Assembly: GCF_001700315.1 (NCBI RefSeq)
Contig: NZ_MASJ01000002.1
Location: 62,001 to 126,000 of the forward strand
Reading direction: 5' to 3'
Origin: Caryophanon tenue
GTDB taxonomy: Bacteria; Bacillota; Bacilli; Bacillales_A; Planococcaceae
Length of the DNA stretch: 64,000 nucleotides
The notes beneath the pieces were generated by a model, which was not told the origin of the DNA, did no database searches, and worked only from the letters and a program-made list of their open reading frames with translations. Of this stretch, positions 16,942 through 25,911 are shown one piece after another (the stretch's first letter is position 1; every line of letters begins with the position of its first letter). The translations under genes and the position numbers were made by a program.

Positions 16942-17421
16942 ATGAATGCAGTATCTATGAACGAAGCGCGTACGATTCAAACCCATCTTGTACTACCACC
17001 TGATACAAATCATCACGGATCGATTTTTGGCGGGAAAGTACTTGCTTATATTGATGAAATTGCAGGAATTACCTCGATGAAGCATGCACGTGGCAACACG
17101 GTCACAGCATCGATTGACTCCGTTGATTTTGTGTCATCTGCGTATGCTGGAGATGTGCTAGAGCTTGAAGCGGTTGTCGCCTCAACAGGACGTACATCAA
17201 TGGAAATTTATGTACGTGTAAATGCACTAAATTTAGTGACAGGTACGACGCGTTTAACGACAGAATCATTTGTTACAATGGTAGCGATTGATGAGCAAGG
17301 AAAGCCACGAGAAGTACCGGGCGTGTTTCCTGAAACAGAAGCGGACAAGCGTTTATTTAAAACTGCGCCAGGTCGTCGCGCGCATCGCAATGCCAAACGT
17401 TCGTTAGAATCACATAAATAA
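16942..17421 (+). CDS. Acyl-CoA thioesterase (hotdog fold)
   Basis: A 159-residue hotdog-fold protein with NHHGSIFGGKVLAYIDEIAG: Asn23-His24-His25-Gly26 and Asp38 are the active-site region of YciA/BACH-type thioesterases, which hydrolyse acyl-CoA in the cytoplasm. The basic C-terminus (RRAHRNAKRS) is unusual in its charge. ATG 16942 follows AAGGAG. It lies 76 bases after the second ALDH gene, so the pair may be co-transcribed, and together they could recycle acyl-CoA or acids; that link is inference. Confidence 0.85.
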   Translation: MNAVSMNEARTIQTHLVLPPDTNHHGSIFGGKVLAYIDEIAGITSMKHARGNTVTASIDSVDFVSSAYAGDVLELEAVVASTGRTSMEIYVRVNALNLVTGTTRLTTESFVTMVAIDEQGKPREVPGVFPETEADKRLFKTAPGRRAHRNAKRSLESHK

Positions 17422-17457
17422 AAAAACGTCTGAGAATTATTTCTCGGACGTTTTTTT
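17421..17457. terminator. Bidirectional terminator
   Basis: AAAAAACGTCTGAG pairs with CTCGGACGTTTTTT between the convergent thioesterase and HemAT genes. Confidence 0.85.
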
Positions 17458-17458
17458 A

Positions 17459-18763
17459 TTAAGATTGATTTAAATCATGAATCGTTTCTACTAAGGAATC
17501 AGATGAGCTTGCGACAAGTTCTGCGCCTGCGATAAGCTCCGAAATTAAATGAGAAATTTGAGCGATATCTTCATTTGTATGCATATATTGCTCCTTAATA
17601 CCTGACACCGCTTCAGCGATTGATGTAAATGATTGCGAAATACTTTCTTGTGTTTCGACACTTTTTTGAATTTGAGTATCCACACTATTAACAGAATCGG
17701 CCATGCCTGAAATATTGAGCTCAGTCTCTTTAATTAAATACGAAACGTTTTGTACAGCGCTTTTTGTTTCTTCGGCTAATTTGCGTACTTCTTCTGCAAC
17801 AATCGCGAAGCCACGCCCGTGTTCACCGGCGCGTGCTGCTTCAATCGACGCATTCAGTGCCAATAAATTCGTTTGGTCAGCAATGCCTGTAACTAAGCCG
17901 ACAATCTCCGAAATTTTTTGAGAAGAGTGGCGTAGCTTTTCCATCGTTTGTTCTAATTGGTCGACACTTGAAAGGACAACGCCCATTAAATGATGCTGTT
18001 GCGTTAACTGGTCTCGTCCAACAGAAGAACGACTTTCGGTATCGGCTACAAAATGTAAGCCTTGCATCGTTGAATTTGTAATGTCTTCGGTCTGTGAAGA
18101 AATAATTTGGAGTGAAGAAGTCGTTTCTTCACTAATCGCATTTAGCTCTTCTGCGGTCTGTTGAATTTTTGTAATGATGTTATTTTTAAAGTTTGTTGTT
18201 TCTTGACGAATGCGGCGACGTTCTTTTTCATACGCATCAATAACAAGCTGTTGTTCTAAGTTAATGACTTTAGCGAAAGCATTTGCGCATTGAAGCATTT
18301 CGTTTTTGGGCATTTCAAGCGTTTGTAAAAAATGGTTAAACGTTGTCGTTAAAGATTGAAAACTATTAATATACCATTTTGACGTTAAGCCGATACGGAC
18401 ATGAGTCTCAGCAATACGCTCACGGTCGGATATATATTTTGTATCAATACAGCCATTGAAAATATCGCCAATATGCGTATTCAATGTGCCTTTTAGTCGA
18501 TTAATACGTGCATCGTCGCCTAAAATGCCACGTAGTTCAGGGCTTTGGCTGATTGTTTCGTAAAACGTGTTCACCATGCTTGGAATAAGTACCTGAATGA
18601 GCGGTTGCAATTGCTTTAAAATTGCTAAATCTGTCGTTGATAAATTTAATAACTGAATTTGCGTCTGTAAATCATTGTAACCTGATACATCCAATTTAAC
18701 TTGTGGCAAATGATGAGAAATCTCTAAAAAAGATGTAGGTGCCTGCTTTTTAAACCACGACAT
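17459..18763 (-). CDS. hemAT: Globin-coupled aerotaxis transducer HemAT
   Basis: The 434-residue protein has an N-terminal globin-sensor domain (residues 25-185) with proximal haem ligand His121 in [11 protein letters not shown], equivalent to HemAT-Bs His123. A coiled-coil methyl-accepting domain follows, with the conserved hairpin tip [19 protein letters not shown]. There is no TM segment, so it is a soluble oxygen sensor signalling through CheA/CheW. Met at 18763 (MSWFKKQ) has CGGAGAA upstream and is preferred over an ATG 39 bases earlier. It is monocistronic; no clear sigma-D promoter was found. Confidence 0.92.
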   Translation of the reverse strand: MSWFKKQAPTSFLEISHHLPQVKLDVSGYNDLQTQIQLLNLSTTDLAILKQLQPLIQVLIPSMVNTFYETISQSPELRGILGDDARINRLKGTLNTHIGDIFNGCIDTKYISDRERIAETHVRIGLTSKWYINSFQSLTTTFNHFLQTLEMPKNEMLQCANAFAKVINLEQQLVIDAYEKERRRIRQETTNFKNNIITKIQQTAEELNAISEETTSSLQIISSQTEDITNSTMQGLHFVADTESRSSVGRDQLTQQHHLMGVVLSSVDQLEQTMEKLRHSSQKISEIVGLVTGIADQTNLLALNASIEAARAGEHGRGFAIVAEEVRKLAEETKSAVQNVSYLIKETELNISGMADSVNSVDTQIQKSVETQESISQSFTSIAEAVSGIKEQYMHTNEDIAQISHLISELIAGAELVASSSDSLVETIHDLNQS

Positions 18764-19000
18764 TGCTATTTTCTCCGTTCTATAAATAAGTGATACCTCC
18801 ATTTTAAAGCGGAACTATGAGAAAAGGTATAAAAACTTACCGTTTACTATGAAAAATTCATCGAAATGTCATAGGATAAAGAGGAAAAGGTAAGAGCGGT
18901 ACAATTTTGTGTCCAGCTACTCGGACATTTGAGTTTTCATGTGAAACGAAGTAACATTAAATGAAAAATACCGTGTTCAAGAGAAAGGGCCGTTTTCTAA

Positions 19001-19294
19001 ATGTTGAAAAGAACTCGTTTGAAAATTGTTATTCCTATTATGATTGCTACCTTCTTTGGTGCAATGTTTATCGTAAATCAGTTTTACCCAGAATTTCCGC
19101 AAGATGACCGTTTAACGATGTATATTTGGGCAGCGTTAATCTCAGGTGTTGTATCGATTGTTATGTTCCCATCGCCAGAGCAGGAAAAAATTATCGAAGA
19201 AGGTCACGCAAAAGAAAAGCGTAAGCGTGAAGAGCGTATTGCACAGAAAAAAGAAGCAGACAAAGGGCAACAAAAATATCCATTTAAAAAGTGA
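19001..19294 (+). CDS. Small two-TM membrane protein of unknown function
   Basis: A 97-residue protein with two hydrophobic helices (about 8-27 and 39-57) joined by an acidic loop, then a strongly charged Lys/Glu/Arg tail (EEGHAKEKRKREERIAQKK) likely to be a cytoplasmic helix. I do not recognise a family. AAAGGG about 11 bases upstream supports the ATG. It is monocistronic, with a good terminator directly after. The 237 bases before it, shared with hemAT, hold no other gene that I can see. Confidence 0.7.
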   Translation: MLKRTRLKIVIPIMIATFFGAMFIVNQFYPEFPQDDRLTMYIWAALISGVVSIVMFPSPEQEKIIEEGHAKEKRKREERIAQKKEADKGQQKYPFKK

Positions 19295-19339
19295 AAAAAA
19301 GCCTTCCGAAGCGTTACAATGCGTTCGGAAGGCTTTTTT
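19294..19339. terminator. Bidirectional terminator
   Basis: AAAAAAAGCCTTCCGAA pairs with TTCGGAAGGCTTTTTT between convergent genes. Confidence 0.85.
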
Positions 19340-19351
19340 ATGAGGCTGTCG

Positions 19352-20323
19352 CTACATTTTGAAGAAGATAAACCATCCTTTTACTTTAAATAATACAAGC
19401 ATAGCAACAGCGATAACGAACATCACTATCAACACAATAAAGTAATTATACTTGCCATCGAGTTCCGGCATAAAGTGAAAATTCATGCCGTATACACCAG
19501 CGATAAATGTGAGCGGGATAAAAATGGTCGACACAATGGTTAAAATCATCATAATACCATTCATGCGATTAGAATTTAGTGCCATATAGCTATCACGCAT
19601 ATCTGCGGTCATTTCACGATTAGATTCAATCATATCAGTGAGCTTCATTAAATGGTCATGAATATCCTCAAAATACGCACGCTCACTTTTCTTCAGGCGA
19701 AAACGATAGGAAGTAATAATACGGTACAGTAAATCACGCATCGGTAAAATGGTGCGACGTAGCTGTAATAAATCACTGCGAAATTCCAATACGAGCTTCA
19801 TCGACTGCAAATTATTTTGGTATGTTAACGCATCTTCCAACGCATTCAAATAGTCTTCAATTTTATAGACGAGTGGGAAGTAGGAATCGACAATTTTATC
19901 AATCATTTGATACATGACATAAATTGGTCCTCGGTCCCACGATTTAGGCTTTGATTGAATTAATTTTTTTACTTTGCCCATTTCACTCAGTGCATTTTTA
20001 TGAAACGTGACGATGAAATTTTCATGAATGAAAATATTAATTTCTTCGGCAAATAATGTTTCTTTATTGATGGAATGAATAACGAAAAAATGAAAGTCAT
20101 CATAAAAATCTAATTTCGGGCGTTGTAGTTGTTGTAAACAATCTTCAATTGCGAGCGGATGAAAATGAAAAAAGCTAGCGAGTAATTGTTCCTCGTCAGG
20201 TGTTGGACAGTCAAAGTCTACCCAATACCAATCATAGGTATTGTTTTTAATCGTCTCGAGCGGAGCATCATTAATAAATTGATGATCCTTTGTAATCGCC
20301 ATAGTATGAATCAAATGAAACAC
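19352..20323 (-). CDS. CorA-family magnesium/divalent cation transporter
   Basis: A 323-residue protein with a large N-terminal cytoplasmic domain and two C-terminal TM helices. The GMN selectivity-filter motif is present (AGVYGMNFHFMPEL), as is the preceding stretch TFIAGV. CorA pentamers carry Mg2+ or Co2+ inward down the gradient. The GTG start at 20323 has AGAAGGAC very close upstream; Met8 (ATG 20302) is an alternative start. It is divergent from a DUF4870-type gene. Confidence 0.88.
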   Translation of the reverse strand: MFHLIHTMAITKDHQFINDAPLETIKNNTYDWYWVDFDCPTPDEEQLLASFFHFHPLAIEDCLQQLQRPKLDFYDDFHFFVIHSINKETLFAEEINIFIHENFIVTFHKNALSEMGKVKKLIQSKPKSWDRGPIYVMYQMIDKIVDSYFPLVYKIEDYLNALEDALTYQNNLQSMKLVLEFRSDLLQLRRTILPMRDLLYRIITSYRFRLKKSERAYFEDIHDHLMKLTDMIESNREMTADMRDSYMALNSNRMNGIMMILTIVSTIFIPLTFIAGVYGMNFHFMPELDGKYNYFIVLIVMFVIAVAMLVLFKVKGWFIFFKM

Positions 20324-20478
20324 CGTCCTTCTGTTTATTTATTCGCAAAAAAAGGAAGAAATAAACCTATAAATTTTTTTAGAAATTTGAAACTAAATGG
20401 CTTGTCATTCGTATATTATACTAACAGCGGAAATAGAGAGACAGAAAATATAGATTCAATAAGAAAAGGAAGGGATTT

Positions 20479-20787
20479 ATGATGGAAACAAAATGGTCTA
20501 AAATTTTAATCCATGCAAGCGCGTTTTTTATGCCCGTACTAATACCCATTTTATTCTTCATTATTAGTCAAGATAAAGAGATTAAAAAATTATCGTTACA
20601 GGCTTTATTGTTCCAATTTGTGATGTGGGTACTTATCGGCGTGTCAGCATTTTTATCTTGGATTTTAATTGGTTTACCATTCTTAATCGTGTTTGCGGCG
20701 ATGACGGTAATTGTGCCAGTCATTGGTATTGTAAAAGCTTTATCGGACGCACCGTGGGAATACCCAATCGTTAAACATATTTTATAG
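20479..20787 (+). CDS. DUF4870-like small membrane protein
   Basis: This 102-residue protein has three hydrophobic segments, about 10-27, 42-60 and 65-85, and the pattern typical of the DUF4870/Tic20-like group: a histidine in the first helix, IPILFFIISQDKEIKKLSLQ in the first loop and repeated Gly in the later helices. Function is unknown. ATG 20479 is directly followed by a second ATG; AAGGAAGGG upstream serves either. Confidence 0.7.
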   Translation: MMETKWSKILIHASAFFMPVLIPILFFIISQDKEIKKLSLQALLFQFVMWVLIGVSAFLSWILIGLPFLIVFAAMTVIVPVIGIVKALSDAPWEYPIVKHIL

Positions 20788-20832
20788 TAGTGACGTCAAG
20801 TAACAGGTGACATAACGAAGAGCTCGGCGTAG

Positions 20833-20876
20833 AAAAATATCCTTCAGCAGTTATCGCTGCTGAAGGATATTTTTTT
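20833..20876. repeat. Long hairpin (terminator-like), copy 1 of a dispersed element
   Basis: AAAAATATCCTTCAGCAG pairs perfectly (18 bp) with CTGCTGAAGGATATTTTT around a TTATCG loop and is followed by T. Almost the same hairpin occurs at 56254-56287. Confidence 0.75.
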
Positions 20877-20976
20877 GTCTTATTATCTTTTCGTATCCGT
20901 ATATTGCTTTTAAAGCGTATATCTCCATATTTTATTGTGTAATATGTTTCTGACTAAAAATAACAGGGCAAATTAT

Positions 20977-21005
20977 TTGAAAATGACTTTACTGCTTATT
21001 ATAAT
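20977..21005 (+). promoter_or_regulatory. Sigma-A promoter of the ctsR operon
   Basis: TTGAAA (20977-20982), a 17-base spacer and a perfect TATAAT (21000-21005). Confidence 0.85.
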
Positions 21006-21007
21006 AA

Positions 21008-21024
21008 AGTCAAAGATAGTCAAA
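21008..21024. promoter_or_regulatory. CtsR operator
   Basis: AGTCAAA-GAT-AGTCAAA matches the CtsR heptad direct repeat RGTCAAANANRGTCAAA exactly. It lies at the transcription start, so CtsR would block polymerase and repress its own operon until heat or protein stress. Confidence 0.9.
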
Positions 21025-21054
21025 GTCAGTTGGAAAGGTGAGGTGAAACGACGT

Positions 21055-21519
21055 ATGGGAAATATATCAGACATCATAGAAGGATATTTGAAGCGCGTTC
21101 TAGAAGCAGAAGGTAATGGACATATTGAAATTAAGCGAAGTGCCATTGCTGATCAGTTTCAATGTGTACCATCGCAAATTAACTATGTCATTAGCACACG
21201 TTTTACAGCTGAACGAGGCTATATTGTAGAGAGTAAACGTGGTGGTGGCGGATATATTCGCATTACACGTGTACGCGCGCATTCAAAAAAAGATTTACTC
21301 GACGTTATGCTCGCGCAAATTGGCGAAGAACTTTCACAAAATGTAGCGGAAGATATTACGTACCGTTTAATTGATGAACAAATTATTTCAAAGCGGGAAG
21401 CGAAAATCATTTTAGCTGCGATGGATCGGTCAGTGCTTCGTCTGCCGTTACCGGTACGAGATGAATTACGTGCGAATATTTTACGCGCTATGTTAATGAC
21501 GATTTTATATGAAAAATAA
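21055..21519 (+). CDS. ctsR: Class III heat-shock repressor CtsR
   Basis: The 154-residue protein (same length as B. subtilis CtsR) starts MGNISDIIEGYLKRVL. It has the helix-turn-helix region and the Gly-rich wing VESKRGGGGYIRI, whose Gly residues serve as the thermosensor, then the C-terminal four-helix domain. It represses clp genes at normal temperature and is inactivated by heat and by the McsA/McsB system encoded next. The start at 21055 is set by homology and by GGTGAGGTG upstream; the open frame before it carries the promoter and operator. Confidence 0.95.
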   Translation: MGNISDIIEGYLKRVLEAEGNGHIEIKRSAIADQFQCVPSQINYVISTRFTAERGYIVESKRGGGGYIRITRVRAHSKKDLLDVMLAQIGEELSQNVAEDITYRLIDEQIISKREAKIILAAMDRSVLRLPLPVRDELRANILRAMLMTILYEK

Positions 21520-21534
21520 ATGGGGTGTTCAGTC

Positions 21535-22059
21535 ATGCATTGTGAACATTGTCAGCAACGCGAAGCGGCGATTGTGATGACAACAATGAATAACGGTCAA
21601 AAAACAAAACAACATTTATGCCATGAGTGTGCGACGAATCTTCAGACGTTTCACGTGGAACTTCAAGATGCTACACCGTTGCAACAACTATTAACAACAT
21701 GGTTCGGAACACCAGCATGGCAACAGCAAGAACAAAAAGAACAACACACAACAGCTTGCTCGCATTGCCAGCTTACATTTCAGCAGTTTTTAAAGGATGG
21801 TAAATTCGGATGTCCGTCTTGCTATGACGCTTTTCATGACGAGTTGCCCCCTTTATTAAAGCGACTTCAAAGTGATATCGAGCATGTTGGGAAAGTACCA
21901 CATGTAGTAAATGAAAAAATGTCATTAAAAAAACGTATTGAACTTATTCGTCAAACGATGAAAACAGCTGTTGAAGAAGAACGCTTTGAAGATGCAGCGA
22001 AACTACGCGATGAGGCAAGAGCATTAGAAGCGCAGTTGTTAGGAGGCGATAATGTATGA
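21535..22059 (+). CDS. mcsA: McsA, zinc-finger activator of the protein arginine kinase
   Basis: This 174-residue protein has CxxC pairs CEHC and CHEC near the N-terminus and CSHC and CPSC near the middle, giving two zinc sites, and a C-terminal UVR-type helical hairpin (about 133-174; EERFEDAAKLRDEARALE). It stimulates McsB and links it to CtsR. ATG 21535 follows GGGGTG; an in-frame ATG at 21520 lacks a ribosome-binding site. The stop overlaps mcsB by four bases. Confidence 0.93.
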   Translation: MHCEHCQQREAAIVMTTMNNGQKTKQHLCHECATNLQTFHVELQDATPLQQLLTTWFGTPAWQQQEQKEQHTTACSHCQLTFQQFLKDGKFGCPSCYDAFHDELPPLLKRLQSDIEHVGKVPHVVNEKMSLKKRIELIRQTMKTAVEEERFEDAAKLRDEARALEAQLLGGDNV

Positions 22060-23141
22060 CGCAAGATCCTTTATTAAAAGCGACAACGCCTTCTTGGATG
22101 GAAGCACCGAGTGAAGATGACATTGTTATTAGTACACGTATTCGTCTCGCGCGCAACATTACGAATTATCGTTTTCCACGCTTACAAACGGAAGAGGAAG
22201 CGACTCTTATTCAACAAAAAGTGACATCTCTATTGGCGTCACAGCAATATCGAGCGCTGCCAATGGATGAGTTAAGTGCATTGGAACGTTTAGTACTTGT
22301 TGAAAAACATATGATTAGCCCGCTACTTGCAAAGCGAAAAAAAGGTGCGTCGTTGCTCATTCGCCAAGATGAGCAAGTAAGTGTAATGGTCAACGAAGAA
22401 GACCATTTACGGATTCAAAGCTTATGTCCAGGCCTTCAGTTACAACAAGCATATGACGCAGCTAATGAATTAGATAGTCAGTTAGAACAACAACTTGAGT
22501 ATGCGTATGATGAAAAACTAGGTTATTTAACAACGTGTCCAACGAATTTAGGGACAGGGCTTCGTGCCTCGGTGATGCTTCATTTGCCAGCACTCACATT
22601 AACGAATCAAATGAAGCAATTAATTCAAACGATGCCACGCTTAGGAATGGTTGTACGGGGTATATATGGAGAAGGAAGCGAAAATTTAGGCAATATGTAT
22701 CAAGTGTCGAATCAAATTACACTTGGTAAATCTGAAGCAGATATTTTAGAGGATTTGCAAGCAGTTGCCGAAAAGATTATTTTACGTGAGCAACAAGCGC
22801 GTGAACAATTAGTTGAACGTGCGGCACTCACATTAGAAGATCGTATTTTCCGCTCTCTTGGTACATTACGTTATGCCCGAACATTAACGAGTGAAGAAGC
22901 AGCTACATGTTTATCGAATGTTCGGTTAGGGATTAATCTAGGTTACATACATGATGTTAGCATTGCGACTATCAATCAATGTATGATGCTCATCCAACGA
23001 GGGCTGTTACAACAACATACAGATGCAACATTACAACCAGAAAAACGAGATCTCGTACGCGCAACATTATTGCGCGAACAGTTGACCGAGTCACATACAG
23101 AAGAACACAACAACGGGGAAAAAGGAGAGGATATTGTATGA
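22056..23141 (+). CDS. mcsB: McsB, protein arginine kinase
   Basis: A 361-residue phosphagen-kinase-fold enzyme with the ATP-binding motif STRIRLARN (about residues 28-36), [13 protein letters not shown] in the position of the catalytic cysteine loop, and [16 protein letters not shown]. It phosphorylates arginines on CtsR and misfolded proteins, marking them for ClpCP. It overlaps mcsA at its start and clpC at its end (ATGA both times), so the four-gene operon is translationally coupled. Confidence 0.95.
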   Translation: MTQDPLLKATTPSWMEAPSEDDIVISTRIRLARNITNYRFPRLQTEEEATLIQQKVTSLLASQQYRALPMDELSALERLVLVEKHMISPLLAKRKKGASLLIRQDEQVSVMVNEEDHLRIQSLCPGLQLQQAYDAANELDSQLEQQLEYAYDEKLGYLTTCPTNLGTGLRASVMLHLPALTLTNQMKQLIQTMPRLGMVVRGIYGEGSENLGNMYQVSNQITLGKSEADILEDLQAVAEKIILREQQAREQLVERAALTLEDRIFRSLGTLRYARTLTSEEAATCLSNVRLGINLGYIHDVSIATINQCMMLIQRGLLQQHTDATLQPEKRDLVRATLLREQLTESHTEEHNNGEKGEDIV

Positions 23142-25582
23142 TGTTTAATCGATTCACACAACGCGCACAGAAGGTTTTACAATTAGCTCAAGAAGAGGCA
23201 ATTCAGTGGAAGCACGAATCTATTGGGACAGAACATATTTTACTTGGTCTTATCCGTGAAGGTGGCGGCATTGCAGCAAAAGCATTAGAGGCAATTGATG
23301 TAAGCCCGCAAATGATTGAATCAGGCATCGAGGAGTTAATGGGGAAAGGTACAGAAACAGTGGGACCAATCGTACATTACACACCACGTGCTAAAAAAGT
23401 AATTGAGCTATCAGTAGATGAATCACGTAAATTAGGTCATAAATATATTGGCACAGAGCACTTACTATTAGCACTTATTCGTGAAGGCGAAGGTGTAGCA
23501 GCTCGTGTTTTAAATAATGCAGGTGTAAGTTTAAATAAAGCACGTCAACAAGTTTTATTATTATTAGGTAATAATGATTCACAACAAAACGGTACGCCAG
23601 CATCACAAGCAGCGGCAACACCGACATTAGACGGTTTAGCACGTGATTTAACACAAGTTGCACGTGAAGGTTCACTCGACCCAGTTATTGGTCGTTCAAA
23701 AGAAATTACGCGTGTTATTGAAGTACTATCACGCCGTACAAAAAATAATCCGGTATTAATTGGTGAGCCAGGTGTTGGTAAAACAGCCATTGCTGAAGGC
23801 TTAGCACAGCGTATCGTTTCAAATGAAGTGCCAGAAACATTACGTGAAAAGCGTGTAATGACACTTGATATGGGAACAGTTGTCGCTGGTACAAAATACC
23901 GCGGCGAGTTTGAAGACCGTCTGAAAAAAGTGATGGATGAAATTCGCCAAGCAGGCAATATTATTTTATTCATTGATGAATTACACACATTAATTGGCGC
24001 TGGTGGTGCAGAAGGTGCAATTGATGCTTCAAATATTTTAAAGCCATCTCTTGCCCGCGGTGAACTACAATGTATCGGTGCAACAACAATTGATGAGTAC
24101 CGTAAATATATCGAAAAAGATGCGGCATTAGAACGTCGTTTCCAACCGATTCAAGTAGATGAGCCGACAGTGGAAGAGTCCATTCAAATTATTCATGGTT
24201 TACGTGACCGTTACGAGGCACATCACCGTGTAAAAATTACGGATGAAGCAATTGAAGCAGCGGCGAAAATGTCAGACCGTTATATTTCAGACCGCTTCCT
24301 ACCAGATAAGGCGATTGATTTAATTGATGAAGCAGGCTCAAAAGTGCGTTTACGTTCATTCACAGCACCACCAAACTTAAAAGAAATTGAAGAGCAATTA
24401 GAGGCACTTCAATCAGAGAAGGAAGCAGCGATTTCAAGCCAAGACTTTGAAAAAGCAGCAGAGCTTCGTGATAAAGAGCAAAAATTAAAAAAGCAACGTG
24501 AAACGACGAAGAAGTCATGGGAAGAAGAGAAGAACCGTGAGCAATCGCAAGTAACGGTAGAAGATATTGCACAAGTTGTCTCAATGTGGACAGGTATCCC
24601 AGTATCAAAAATTGCAGAAGAAGAATCGGCAAAACTATTAAAGCTTGAGGAAGAATTACACAAACGTGTCGTAGGGCAAGGCGAGGCAGTAGAAGCTATT
24701 TCTCGTGCAATCCGTCGAGCTCGCGCAGGCTTAAAAGACCCGAAACGTCCGATCGGCTCATTCATTTTCTTAGGACCAACAGGTGTTGGTAAAACGGAAC
24801 TAGCCCGCGCATTAGCGGAAGTGATGTTTGGCGATGAAGATGCCATGATTCGTGTAGATATGTCTGAGTACATGGAGAAACATACGACATCTCGTTTAGT
24901 TGGTTCACCTCCAGGCTATGTTGGTTATGATGAAGGCGGACAACTAACAGAAAAAGTACGTCGTAAACCATATTCAGTTATTTTATTAGATGAAATCGAG
25001 AAAGCACATCCAGATGTATTTAATATTTTATTACAAGTATTAGACGATGGACGCTTAACAGATTCAAAAGGACGCACAGTCGATTTCCGTAACACGGTTG
25101 TCATTATGACATCGAATGTTGGGGCAGATGCGGTGAAATTCCGTAAGACGTTAGGGTTCAGTGCACAATCTTCTGAGTCGAAACAAAAAGACATGAAATC
25201 AACAATGTTAGAAGAACTGAAAAAGGCATTCCGCCCAGAGTTCTTAAACCGTATTGACGAAATGATTGTGTTCCACTCATTAGAGAAGCAGCACTTAAAT
25301 GAAATCGTGAAATACATGGCAGCTTCATTAACGAAACGTCTACATGAGCAAGATATTTCGTTAGAGCTAACAGAAGCGGCTATCGAAAAAATTGGTGAAG
25401 AAGGATATGATCCACAATACGGGGCACGTCCAATTCGTCGAGCACTTCAAAAACATGTAGAAGACTTGTTATCAGAAGAGCTATTAATGGGCAATATTAA
25501 AAAAGGCCAAGATGTAGTTGTTGACTATGTAGAAGGTAATTTCAAAGTAACGCCGAAAGAAGCTATCTCATTAAGTAAATAA
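23138..25582 (+). CDS. clpC: ATP-dependent Clp protease ATPase ClpC
   Basis: The 814-residue AAA+ unfoldase has two N-terminal Clp repeats ([19 protein letters not shown]...), an AAA1 domain with Walker [14 protein letters not shown], a UVR-type coiled middle domain (about 410-475) that binds McsB/MecA-type adaptors, an AAA2 domain with [14 protein letters not shown], and a ClpP-docking loop region near KTLGFSAQ. It delivers substrates to ClpP. ATG 23138 overlaps the mcsB stop; the long upstream open frame is only the mcsB coding region. Confidence 0.96.
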   Translation: MMFNRFTQRAQKVLQLAQEEAIQWKHESIGTEHILLGLIREGGGIAAKALEAIDVSPQMIESGIEELMGKGTETVGPIVHYTPRAKKVIELSVDESRKLGHKYIGTEHLLLALIREGEGVAARVLNNAGVSLNKARQQVLLLLGNNDSQQNGTPASQAAATPTLDGLARDLTQVAREGSLDPVIGRSKEITRVIEVLSRRTKNNPVLIGEPGVGKTAIAEGLAQRIVSNEVPETLREKRVMTLDMGTVVAGTKYRGEFEDRLKKVMDEIRQAGNIILFIDELHTLIGAGGAEGAIDASNILKPSLARGELQCIGATTIDEYRKYIEKDAALERRFQPIQVDEPTVEESIQIIHGLRDRYEAHHRVKITDEAIEAAAKMSDRYISDRFLPDKAIDLIDEAGSKVRLRSFTAPPNLKEIEEQLEALQSEKEAAISSQDFEKAAELRDKEQKLKKQRETTKKSWEEEKNREQSQVTVEDIAQVVSMWTGIPVSKIAEEESAKLLKLEEELHKRVVGQGEAVEAISRAIRRARAGLKDPKRPIGSFIFLGPTGVGKTELARALAEVMFGDEDAMIRVDMSEYMEKHTTSRLVGSPPGYVGYDEGGQLTEKVRRKPYSVILLDEIEKAHPDVFNILLQVLDDGRLTDSKGRTVDFRNTVVIMTSNVGADAVKFRKTLGFSAQSSESKQKDMKSTMLEELKKAFRPEFLNRIDEMIVFHSLEKQHLNEIVKYMAASLTKRLHEQDISLELTEAAIEKIGEEGYDPQYGARPIRRALQKHVEDLLSEELLMGNIKKGQDVVVDYVEGNFKVTPKEAISLSK

Positions 25583-25625
25583 ATAGTTGGATACATGAGG
25601 GTGGGACAAAACCCCCTCTAAATTG

Positions 25626-25672
25626 AACAAAGCATCGGTGAATGTTAAATTTCGCCGGTGCTTTGTTTCGTT
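25626..25672 (+). terminator. Terminator of the ctsR-clpC operon
   Basis: AACAAAGCATCGG pairs with CCGGTGCTTTGTT (13 bp, one G-U). Only a short T-run follows. A weak GAGGG/CCCTC hairpin with the phrase GGGTGGGACAAAAC lies just before it (25599-25620). Confidence 0.65.
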
Positions 25673-25789
25673 ATGTATAGACGAATTGTCTGCGTTTTGG
25701 ACGACGTGTTTCACGGTCGTGACCCATTTACTTGTTTAGAAGAGTCAGCGAATTACCTACGAGCGTTAGGCTATAGCGAGTTATTTTAA
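25673..25789 (+). CDS. Possible 38-residue small protein between clpC and radA
   Basis: An ATG-initiated frame encodes MYRRIVCVLDDVFHGRDPFT and ends LRALGYSELF. Composition is protein-like: a hydrophobic start, two cysteines and an amphipathic C-terminal helix. No good ribosome-binding site precedes it and it starts inside the tail of the clpC terminator. An imperfect AAGTGT/ACACTT hairpin with T-run follows at about 25795-25836. I recognise no homolog. It could be a true small protein, the remnant of a lost gene (disA is absent here) or chance. The rest of this 329-base gap holds the clpC terminator and the radA promoter region. Confidence 0.3.
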   Translation: MYRRIVCVLDDVFHGRDPFTCLEESANYLRALGYSELF

Positions 25790-25841
25790 ATGAGAAGTGT
25801 GTCGGCTTCTTTTATAGAACTCGCTACACTTTTTTGATATG

Positions 25842-25882
25842 AATGATTATCATTAGGAAACTCTTTCGAATTTGCGTATAAT
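25842..25882 (+). promoter_or_regulatory. radA promoter region with a Fur-like palindrome
   Basis: TATAAT at 25877-25882 is a perfect -10 box with a poor -35. AATGAT-T-ATCATT (25842-25854) is a perfect 13-base dyad just upstream; the 15 bases TATGAATGATTATCA match the Fur consensus TGATAATNATTATCA at about 12 positions. Confidence 0.45.
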
Positions 25883-25911
25883 AAATATAGAACAAACATT
25901 CGGAGGGTGAC

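Noticed and set aside
22979-23137. Arg/Thr-rich extension of ClpC
   Set aside because: It is the out-of-frame reading of the mcsB 3' end; ClpC begins at 23138 with the conserved N-domain.
24409-24873. Antisense frames over clpC, rpoB and rpoC
   Set aside because: They are shadows of highly biased codons in strongly expressed genes and have no independent signals.
25599-25620. Mobile-element end suggested by GGGTGGGACAAAACCCC
   Set aside because: A similar GTGGGACAAAC occurs reversed near 56324, but the shared part is only about 10 bases and no transposase or target duplication is seen.
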